Shown in pieces: positions 8,672-15,124 of a stretch of DNA of 36,947 nt. Position 1 is the first letter of the stretch. Each line of letters opens with the position of its first letter. The position numbers and the translations under genes are program-made. The stretch is from positions 1-36,947 of the forward strand of contig JBCDBH010000012.1 of NCBI GenBank assembly GCA_039184055.1, read 5' to 3'. Source of the stretch: JBCDBH01 sp039184055. Lineage in GTDB: Bacteria > Acidobacteriota > Thermoanaerobaculia > Multivoradales > J023. Under the pieces are notes generated by a model. The model made no database searches. It saw only the letters and a program-made list of their open reading frames with translations, and was not told the DNA's origin.

Positions 8672-9195
8672 TGCGACGCGACGGCTTTCTTCCCCCGCGC
8701 CCCACGGCCGATCCGCCTCATCCGTTCGTGGCGCCGCTATCCGAGGTGTTTCACCTCAACACGCGGCTGTTCCACAACGCTTTCGAGGGCGTGTCGGATT
8801 TCACCGCGCGGCGACAGCCCAATGAACGCAGCAACAACATGATTTTCCTGGCTATGCATCTGGTCGATGCACGGTTCTATTTGGCCCGCTTCCTCGGCCT
8901 CGAGGCGCCGTCGCCGTTCTCGCTCGACGACATCCTGTCGATCGAGCAAATGCCCGATTTCGCCACGGTGGAAGATGTCAGGACGTTGTGGGCGCGCGCC
9001 GCCGAGCAAATCATGCCCCGGTTCGCGACGCTCACGATCGAAGACCTCGAACGGCCGTCACCCGATCAATTTCCGATCGAGGACAACACCGTGGCCGGTG
9101 GTCTGACCTTTCTTCTCCAGCACGAGTCTTATCACCTGGGCCAGCTGGGCCTGCTGCGGAAGTTCTTCGGTCTCGCCGCGAGCAAATACGCTTAG
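8671..9195 (+). CDS. DinB-superfamily protein (first of three)
   Basis: 174 residues forming a four-helix bundle of the DinB/YfiT type. Metal ligands expected in the family are visible: the His in FLAMHLVDARFYLARFLG (about residue 63) and the pair in QHESYHLGQLGLLRKF near the end (about residues 151 and 155). The start is the ATG overlapping the stop of the nitronate monooxygenase gene; a TTG three bases earlier is also possible. Family members include bacillithiol or mycothiol transferases and damage-inducible proteins, so no specific reaction can be assigned. Coupling to a flavin oxidase hints at a shared detoxification role, which is inference only. The stop codon leads straight into a strong hairpin. 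Confidence 0.82.
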   Translation: MRRDGFLPPRPTADPPHPFVAPLSEVFHLNTRLFHNAFEGVSDFTARRQPNERSNNMIFLAMHLVDARFYLARFLGLEAPSPFSLDDILSIEQMPDFATVEDVRTLWARAAEQIMPRFATLTIEDLERPSPDQFPIEDNTVAGGLTFLLQHESYHLGQLGLLRKFFGLAASKYA

Positions 9196-9223
9196 GCCGC
9201 ATTGGCTCACCAGCCATGCGGCC
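9195..9223. terminator. Long hairpin between convergent DinB and aldehyde dehydrogenase genes
   Basis: GGCCGCA (9195-9201) pairs with TGCGGCC (9217-9223). Inside it, TGGCT pairs with AGCCA around a CACC loop, with one unpaired T. The structure spans the whole 30-base gap between converging genes and could end transcription from both sides, although neither flank has a T tract. Confidence 0.55.
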
Positions 9224-9225
9224 GT

Positions 9226-10995
9226 CTAGGCGCGAATCGCCGTCCACAGAATGCCCGGCAGGCGGAGCGGTGAGGGATCCGCTTCGAACGCCGCCAATTT
9301 CTTCGACAGGCCGAGCGCGGTTTTGTGACTCGGAAACCAAGGCGGTTTGGGACGCATCTGGAACGGTGCTCGGATCACGACTTTTTCGGGGTGCTCGAAC
9401 ATCAAGGTGTTGTGCACCACGCCGGAACCCGATTGGATGTCGTAGAGATCGTGTCCCGGGTAGGCACCCCAGGGTGTCGAGATCAGCCCGAACCCGACCG
9501 CGGCCCAGCAATTGACGCCGATGGTGCCGTAGCGCAATCCCTCGAGCGCGCGTTCGAACGCATCGCGAACCGCGGGTACGTCGAGTGACGCGGGATGCAC
9601 CGCGAGGCTGGCCGAGAGGGTTCCCCACAACGTTTCGTTGACGAAGTCGACCGCCCGGTCGAGAAAGCCAGCCGCGCCCTCGCCATCGAGTAGGGTGACC
9701 GCGAACACACCGCAGAATGCCTCGGTATGAAAGGCGATGTCGTCCTTGTCGGCGGCGTCGACCTCGGGAATCAGCGTCCACGGCAATTCTCCGGGGCCCG
9801 GTTCACCAAAGCGTTCAGCTTCCGGATGTTCCCGGACAAAGGCGGCGTGCCGGTCTTCGGCACCCGGGTAATAGGCGGTTCGAGTCGGGGTTTTCGCCAG
9901 GTGGCGGCGGATGGCGTCGACCAGCTCGGTGCGCTGGGGCCAGTCGCGATGGAGAACGATCACACGGGTGGCGTTGCAGTTGAAGCCCGCGTTGTTGGTG
10001 AGGCTGGCGACGATGTTCTCGGCGTGGTAATCGATTTCCTGACGGGTCCACGGGCCAGGAACGACGATAAAGGGCGAGACATTGCCGAGCTCGCTCGAGA
10101 TGGGTTTTTGCAGGCGTGGCTCGCGGGCGTCCTTGCGTCGCGCGCCTTCTTCACCGGAGCCGAAGACGATCGCTTCGACGGTTTTGTCCGAGCCGGTGAT
10201 GTGGATCTCGTCGACCTGGTCGTGGGCGCAAAGATAGGCACCGACGTCGGCTCCACCGTAAACGAGCCGGAGCACACCCCAGTCGATGAGCGCCTGAAAG
10301 GCCTCGCCGAGAAGCGGCCCGAGGTGGTCGTTGAGCTCGTGGAGCTTGTACACCACCACCTGATTTTCGACGAAGAGCTTGTAGAGCGCATCGGTCGGGC
10401 CGATCGAGGACACGTTGCCGGCACCCAAGACCAGGGCGATCGCGCCGCTGTGATCCGTTTCCCGATAGATCCGAGCCTGCGTGGCGGCCAAACCGTTTTT
10501 GGTCACCTGACGATCCATCCATACCTCGGCGGTCACGCCCGGATAGAAGATGCGATCGTAGATTCGCCCGGGAAACACCTCCGCGACCACGCGCCCATCC
10601 GGGCGTTCCGTGACCGGGCCCGGGACCTTGGGGTGGCCGACTTTCTCGATATCGGCGAGCGCTTCGTCGAGCAATTGCAGGTTGCGTTGGATCAAATACG
10701 GGCCGACCAGCCATTCTTCTCCGGCTCGAGGTTCACCCGCCGGTAGACCTTCGGCTTGTCGCATCGCTTCCGCCCAGCGTGCGCCGACCGATTCGAGATC
10801 ACGACTCAGCTCGGCGAGGATCGCGCGGCGGTCACGGATCGGGAGGTTGGCCCACGAGTCGGCTTGCGCCCGGAGCTCGTCGAGCGCACGGTCGATATCG
10901 GGTGTCGGCGTCGCCTGTCGAGACGAACGCGCCGCGTCGTGGGGCGGAATACCATTGATCCGCGGGCTTGCTTCGTGGGTGCTGGCCGTGCTCAT
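9226..10995 (-). CDS. Aldehyde dehydrogenase-family protein (NAD(P)-dependent, long form)
   Basis: 589 residues, longer than the usual 480-500 because of N- and C-terminal extensions. The start at 10995 is preferred, since GGAGG lies six bases ahead; an ATG two codons earlier directly abuts that site. Visible family elements are LGAGNVSSIGPTDAL (cofactor domain), IHITGSD (strand near NAD), ELGNVSP (general-base Glu region) and NNAGFNCNATRV with the catalytic Cys at about residue 339. The conserved PWGAYPG segment lies near the C-terminus. Substrate unknown. The neighbouring acyl-CoA dehydrogenase gene suggests fatty-acid or acyl-aldehyde metabolism, but a terminator separates the two, so it probably has its own promoter in the 53-base gap. 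Confidence 0.85.
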   Translation of the reverse strand: MSTASTHEASPRINGIPPHDAARSSRQATPTPDIDRALDELRAQADSWANLPIRDRRAILAELSRDLESVGARWAEAMRQAEGLPAGEPRAGEEWLVGPYLIQRNLQLLDEALADIEKVGHPKVPGPVTERPDGRVVAEVFPGRIYDRIFYPGVTAEVWMDRQVTKNGLAATQARIYRETDHSGAIALVLGAGNVSSIGPTDALYKLFVENQVVVYKLHELNDHLGPLLGEAFQALIDWGVLRLVYGGADVGAYLCAHDQVDEIHITGSDKTVEAIVFGSGEEGARRKDAREPRLQKPISSELGNVSPFIVVPGPWTRQEIDYHAENIVASLTNNAGFNCNATRVIVLHRDWPQRTELVDAIRRHLAKTPTRTAYYPGAEDRHAAFVREHPEAERFGEPGPGELPWTLIPEVDAADKDDIAFHTEAFCGVFAVTLLDGEGAAGFLDRAVDFVNETLWGTLSASLAVHPASLDVPAVRDAFERALEGLRYGTIGVNCWAAVGFGLISTPWGAYPGHDLYDIQSGSGVVHNTLMFEHPEKVVIRAPFQMRPKPPWFPSHKTALGLSKKLAAFEADPSPLRLPGILWTAIRA

Positions 10996-11047
10996 GGTCA
11001 TCCTCCAAACGCGAGTCTTCGGGGGTTCGAGAAGAATACCTGACGGA

Positions 11048-11075
11048 AAGAAAAAGGGAGGGCCGAGGCCCTCCC
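11048..11075 (-). terminator. Intrinsic terminator of the acyl-CoA dehydrogenase gene
   Basis: Read on the minus strand, a nine-base GC-rich stem (GGGAGGGCC / GGCCCTCCC, 11056-11075) with a two-base loop is followed directly by TTTTTCTTT (complement of 11048-11055). It starts 24 bases after the acyl-CoA dehydrogenase stop. Confidence 0.85.
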
Positions 11076-11098
11076 TACATTCGACGGCGACGATGGGC

Positions 11099-13000
11099 TC
11101 AGGCGCCGGCGCCGACCGGTACCTTGACCGGTGGGAGCTGCTCGGCCTTGGCACGCACCGCTTCCGGCTCCGGGGTCTCGAGGCCTTCGAGAAGGGCTTC
11201 GAGCCACTGCTGCTTGCCACGCAGCACGCCCAGGGCGACACGGTACTTGAGGGTGTCCTCGTTCGACCACAGGTCGCGGAACAGCTGGCGCACCTTGCGC
11301 CGGCTCGAGCGGCAGAAGAGCTCGGCGAGCTCGGCGGCGCGCTCGGCATTCGGGTCGTGAGCCTTGCGCATCGCGTGCACGCGGCTGACCGTCGCCGCCA
11401 TGGCGAACAGCTCGTTGGCGACGTCGACCAGACGGAAGAGGAACATCTGCTTGTTCTGCAACCGCGCCTGATGAACCATCATGCCGTGGAAGACCGAGCG
11501 GGCCAGGCGACGGCAGCTACGCTCGACGAAGCGGACGTATTTGGCCATGTCACCGAGCTCGCTGTAGGTCTCGAAGCCACCCACCCAGCGGGTCGGGTAC
11601 CACTTACTGTAGAACGCCGAGATCTGCGGCAGCGCTTCCAGCTTTTGTTCCACCGAGGTGGAGACGTCGACCATCGCACCGGCGACTTCGAGGTGCTTGT
11701 CGACCGCTTCACGCGCCATGAAGAGGTGCATGATTTCGCTCGAGCCTTCGAAAATCTTGTTGATGCGGTAATCACGCATCATGCGTTCGACGGCGACCGG
11801 CTTCTCACCGCGGGCGGCGAGCGAGTGGGCGGTCTCGTAACCACGACCACCACGGATCTGCATGGTGTCGTCGATGATCTCCCAGGCCCTACAGCTGTTC
11901 CATTCCTTGGCGGCGGCGGCCTCCAGGCGGATATCGACATCGCCACGGTTCGACATCGCGGTCGCGGTCATCGCCACCGACTCCATGGCGAAGGTCGTGG
12001 CGGCCATGTCGGCGATCTTGTGGGCGATCGCCTCGTGCTTACCGACCGGCTTGCCCCATTGCACACGCTCGGCCGACCATTCGCGGCAGATCTGCAGCGC
12101 GCGTTTGGCCGAACCGACCGAGCCGTTGGGGATCGAAAGACGACCATCGTTGAGGGTGGTCAGAGCGATCTTGAGACCGCGACCTTCCTTGCCGATCAAG
12201 TTCTCTTTCGGCACCTTGACGTCGGTGAAGGTCATCACCGCGTTGGCGAGCGCGCGCAAACCCATGAAATGGCAGCGGTTCTCGACCTTGACGCCTTCCC
12301 AATCGGCCTCGACGACGAACGCGCTGATGGCGTTCGAATCTTCGGCCCGCGCCATCACCACGATCAGCTTGGCGAGCGTGCCGTTGGTGCACCACAGCTT
12401 GCTACCCGAGATCACGTAGTCGCCATTCTCGTCGCGGCTGTAAACGGTGGTCATCCGCGCCGGGTCGGAGCCGACCTGCGGCTCGGTGAGGGCGAACGCG
12501 GAGATGTCGCCCGCGGCGCAACGCGGCAGGTACTTCTTCTTCTGCGCCTCCGTCCCGAAGAGCTTGAGCGGTTGCGGCACGCCGATCGACTGGTGCGCCG
12601 ACAACAGAGCGCTGAGATTGCCGTCGACCGCGCCGAGCATCTCCATGACCTTGGCGTACTCGATTTGGCTGAAGCCGAGACCGCCATACTCCTTCGGAAT
12701 CTTCATGCCGAAGGCGCCGAGCTTGCGCAGACCGTCGACGACGTCTTCCGGATACTCACCGCTGGCGTCGATGCCCTCGGAGTCCACGTGGTCACGCAAG
12801 AACTCTTTCAGAGCGTTGTAGAACGCCGCGAACTCGGGCCGTTGAGGCTGCTCGAGCGGAAACGGATGGACGAGGTCGAAACGGAAATTGCCGAGAAAAA
12901 GCTCGCGCATGAACGAGGGCTGCTTCCATTCTTTCTGGCGCGAGGCCTCGGCCACCGCCATCGCTTCGGCTTCGGTGACGTGAATCTGCTTCGAGGTCAT
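11099..13000 (-). CDS. Acyl-CoA dehydrogenase with long C-terminal extension
   Basis: 633 residues, the length of the VLCAD/ACAD9-like group rather than the 380-residue short form. In order: N-terminal helical domain with PKEYGGLGFSQIEYAKV; middle beta domain with AFALTEPQVGSDPA and SGSKLWCTNG (FAD and substrate contacts); C-terminal helical domain ending in YRINKIFEGSSEI, whose Glu (about residue 419) is the usual catalytic base; then about 200 more residues that in long-chain enzymes bind membrane and dimer partner. It oxidises acyl-CoA to trans-2-enoyl-CoA in beta-oxidation and passes electrons to ETF. AAGGAG lies eight bases before the ATG. It is 50 bases downstream of a TetR-type regulator gene on the same strand, so the two probably form one self-regulated operon. 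Confidence 0.92.
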   Translation of the reverse strand: MTSKQIHVTEAEAMAVAEASRQKEWKQPSFMRELFLGNFRFDLVHPFPLEQPQRPEFAAFYNALKEFLRDHVDSEGIDASGEYPEDVVDGLRKLGAFGMKIPKEYGGLGFSQIEYAKVMEMLGAVDGNLSALLSAHQSIGVPQPLKLFGTEAQKKKYLPRCAAGDISAFALTEPQVGSDPARMTTVYSRDENGDYVISGSKLWCTNGTLAKLIVVMARAEDSNAISAFVVEADWEGVKVENRCHFMGLRALANAVMTFTDVKVPKENLIGKEGRGLKIALTTLNDGRLSIPNGSVGSAKRALQICREWSAERVQWGKPVGKHEAIAHKIADMAATTFAMESVAMTATAMSNRGDVDIRLEAAAAKEWNSCRAWEIIDDTMQIRGGRGYETAHSLAARGEKPVAVERMMRDYRINKIFEGSSEIMHLFMAREAVDKHLEVAGAMVDVSTSVEQKLEALPQISAFYSKWYPTRWVGGFETYSELGDMAKYVRFVERSCRRLARSVFHGMMVHQARLQNKQMFLFRLVDVANELFAMAATVSRVHAMRKAHDPNAERAAELAELFCRSSRRKVRQLFRDLWSNEDTLKYRVALGVLRGKQQWLEALLEGLETPEPEAVRAKAEQLPPVKVPVGAGA

Positions 13001-13050
13001 GGGTCGGTTCTCCTTGGGTGAACGGTCGAGAGGTAAAGCTGGAAGAAGCG

Positions 13051-13716
13051 TCAGGTCGCCGGTACGGGAAACGGTACCGGCGGCACGGTCGGCGCGGCGT
13101 CACCACGCAACAAAGCTCGTAGTGCGATTTCGGTGATGTCGTCAGCCACCGTGGCGGCGTCGAGCTTGCCTTCGGGACGAAACCATCGAGAGAGCCACAT
13201 CACCATGCCGAGAAGGCTGAAGGCGGCTACCGTCGAATCGAGCTTGCGACCCGAGTAAGTCGATTGGACCTCGTCAATGGTTCGACGAACGAGGTCCAAG
13301 TAGTTTCGCTTGCGTGCCACGATGACCTTTTTGTCGGCCGGCGCCAGAGCCTCGACTTCGTCGATGAGGATGCCGAGCGCGGTGACATGGCTCATCAAGA
13401 GTCGAGCGTGCCCGTGAACGATCGAGCGGAGTCGCGCCTCGGCGTCCTGAATACGTGCCGCCGGCTCGACCACCGCTTCGTCGAGACGGTCCATCGCGTA
13501 GCTGGTGATCTTGAAGAGGAGCTCTTTTTTGCCTTTGACGTAGTAGTAGAGCCCGGGCTTGGTCATTTCGAGCGCTTCGGCGATCTGGTTCATCGACGTC
13601 GCCGCGAAGCCACGCTCGTGAATCATCTGGGCCGCCGTGCGATAGATCTGCCCTTCCTTGTCGTCATCGAAGAGGGCGGTCTTCTTGGCGGCTGTGCTCG
13701 TTTGGGTGCTGGGCAT
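13051..13716 (-). CDS. TetR/AcrR-family regulator, probable fatty-acid degradation repressor
   Basis: 221 residues. A TetR DNA-binding domain occupies about residues 22-70: AAQMIHERGFAATSMNQIAE then LEMTKPGLYYYVKGKKELL, where the G-F-x-x-T-S turn and the G-L-Y-Y-Y-V recognition helix are standard. The C-terminal ligand domain is helical and ends in a Pro-rich tail (VPPVPFPVPAT). The gene is directly upstream of the acyl-CoA dehydrogenase gene, and an inverted repeat overlaps its own promoter, so it most likely represses itself and the dehydrogenase and is released by an acyl-CoA. The ligand is an inference from the neighbour, since TetR sequences alone do not reveal it. Confidence 0.92.
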   Translation of the reverse strand: MPSTQTSTAAKKTALFDDDKEGQIYRTAAQMIHERGFAATSMNQIAEALEMTKPGLYYYVKGKKELLFKITSYAMDRLDEAVVEPAARIQDAEARLRSIVHGHARLLMSHVTALGILIDEVEALAPADKKVIVARKRNYLDLVRRTIDEVQSTYSGRKLDSTVAAFSLLGMVMWLSRWFRPEGKLDAATVADDITEIALRALLRGDAAPTVPPVPFPVPAT

Positions 13717-13765
13717 CGAAACGTCCTTGGTGTTTTCCGGAATCGTGTCGCGGGTACAGGCGGCG

Positions 13766-13787
13766 CTACTTACCGGTCGGTAAGTAG
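13766..13787. promoter_or_regulatory. Inverted-repeat operator for the TetR-family regulator
   Basis: CTACTTACC (13766-13774) and GGTAAGTAG (13779-13787) are perfect inverted copies around GGTC. The core ACCGGTCGGT is of a kind common among TetR-family operators. It lies 50 bases before the regulator start and 61 bases before the divergent gene, and overlaps the last two bases of the -10 element and the predicted transcription start of the regulator promoter. Confidence 0.85.
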
Positions 13788-13814
13788 TATTGCGCCGCAG
13801 TGCGACGTTGTCAA
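13786..13814 (-). promoter_or_regulatory. Sigma-70-type promoter of the TetR/acyl-CoA dehydrogenase operon
   Basis: On the minus strand TTGACA (complement of 13809-13814) is followed after exactly 17 bases by AATACT (complement of 13786-13791). The -35 matches consensus fully and the -10 matches at four of six positions. The start point would fall at about 13779, inside the operator, which is what steric repression would need. Confidence 0.65.
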
Positions 13815-13847
13815 GTCTTTCGAGACGCAGTGCGGCGAAGCCCTGCT

Positions 13848-15035
13848 ATGCTGACTCGGATGTCGTTGTTTCCTCAGCGTTTCTGGCGTTTGGCTCGTGT
13901 TCTCATGCTCGTGCTGGCGGCGACGGTCCTGGCGGTCGCCATCGCGTGGCTGGTGCTGCGCGGTGTGGGCGAGCAGCATCGCGCCACGGCGGAGACGCGA
14001 TTTCAAGAGCTGATGCGCGAGCATGGTGATGGGGAATCCGTGCCGCGCCAGGACGGTCGGATCATCGATGGCGGCGCAGTGGCCTTCACCGTCGACGAGC
14101 GCGAGCAGGTGACCCGGTGGTTGATCACCGACTTGGCCGACTGGACCGACGACGATCGGACACGGATCGCCGAGGTACTTGCTCGGCGTCACGACATCCT
14201 CGTCGAGTTGCGTGCTCTCGACCGGTTGGCGACACCCGTGTGGCGTGGGCTCGCCGGCGGTCGTCTCTATGCTGACACCAGCCCGCTGGTGGTGGTGCTC
14301 GACGTCAGTCGGTTGCTGGCGCTCGATGCTCGACTCGCGGCTTCGGACGGTCGGCTCGACGACACGGTGGACGATCTCTCGGCACTCGGAGTGATCACGA
14401 GCGCGATCTACGCTCATCGCGGTTTGTCGCCAGCTTTGGTGGGCACGGCGGTCGACGCGCTGCGTCTCGAATCTCTGCGTCAGCTTGCCGGGTCCTCTGA
14501 CATCGACGATGCGATCCTCGCCGCGTTGCCGACCGTATTGCCGGACGGACCTCCCGATCGCGCCGCGATCATGGCCGGTGAAGCGAGCCAAACGTGGGGT
14601 GCGATCCAAGCGTCGTCGACCCTGGCGGGTTGGCGGGCCGATCTCGAGGTCAGCGCGCAGCTCGATTTCTGGTCCGGCGTTCTCGACGCCAGCACCTTGC
14701 CACACGACGACATGCTCGAGGTGTTCAATCGTGACGTCGCGCCGCTCGGCGATCGACCCGACGCGGTGATCGCCGGCATGCTCATTCCCAACATTCGCGA
14801 AGCTCTCCGCAAGCTGTCACGGGTCCACGACGCGCAGGTGCTCGCCGAGGTCGCGTTCGCGGTACGTCTCGGCCGACTCGACGAGATCGAGGTGCCCGAG
14901 GGTGTGCGGATCGAACCCGTGGCCGATGGACGGCAACGGGTTCATTGGCCGTCGATCGTCGAGCGAATCGAGGCGCGTACCCAACCCACCGTTCCCCGCG
15001 CGTCGCTCTTCGACTGGACGCTGCCCGGATCGTAA
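13848..15035 (+). CDS. Membrane-anchored protein of unknown function
   Basis: About 395 residues from the ATG at 13848; another in-frame ATG at 13860 is equally possible, and neither has a clear ribosome site. One transmembrane helix near the N-terminus (LMLVLAATVLAVAIAWLVL) is preceded by Arg-rich residues, so the remaining 350 residues are probably periplasmic. These are rich in Asp, Arg, Leu and Ala, predicted helical, with no cysteines and no motif I recognise. The gene is transcribed away from the TetR-type regulator across the shared operator region and lies 89 bases upstream of valS. A link to fatty-acid metabolism or to envelope function is possible but not shown. Confidence 0.7.
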   Translation: MLTRMSLFPQRFWRLARVLMLVLAATVLAVAIAWLVLRGVGEQHRATAETRFQELMREHGDGESVPRQDGRIIDGGAVAFTVDEREQVTRWLITDLADWTDDDRTRIAEVLARRHDILVELRALDRLATPVWRGLAGGRLYADTSPLVVVLDVSRLLALDARLAASDGRLDDTVDDLSALGVITSAIYAHRGLSPALVGTAVDALRLESLRQLAGSSDIDDAILAALPTVLPDGPPDRAAIMAGEASQTWGAIQASSTLAGWRADLEVSAQLDFWSGVLDASTLPHDDMLEVFNRDVAPLGDRPDAVIAGMLIPNIREALRKLSRVHDAQVLAEVAFAVRLGRLDEIEVPEGVRIEPVADGRQRVHWPSIVERIEARTQPTVPRASLFDWTLPGS

Positions 15036-15052
15036 CCATCTCCGACTGGCCG

Positions 15053-15069
15053 CTCGCCGTTCCGGCGAG
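15053..15069 (+). other. Small hairpin upstream of valS
   Basis: CTCGCC (15053-15058) pairs with GGCGAG (15064-15069) around a GTTCC loop in the 89-base gap before valS. It lacks a T run. It could mark the 3' end of the upstream transcript or part of the valS leader. No T-box features (specifier loop, antiterminator) are visible. Confidence 0.35.
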
Positions 15070-15124
15070 TAGACTCACCGTTCGGTCGATTTCGTCCTCA
15101 CGTTTCTACTCACGCGGAGACATC

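Noticed and set aside
10610..13021. 803-codon open frame on the plus strand opposite the aldehyde and acyl-CoA dehydrogenase genes
   Set aside because: It spans two well-supported genes and the terminator between them; composition is typical of antisense reading of GC-rich genes.
15036..15124. T-box leader for valS
   Set aside because: The gap is only 89 bases, with one small hairpin, and lacks the T-box sequence and a specifier loop.
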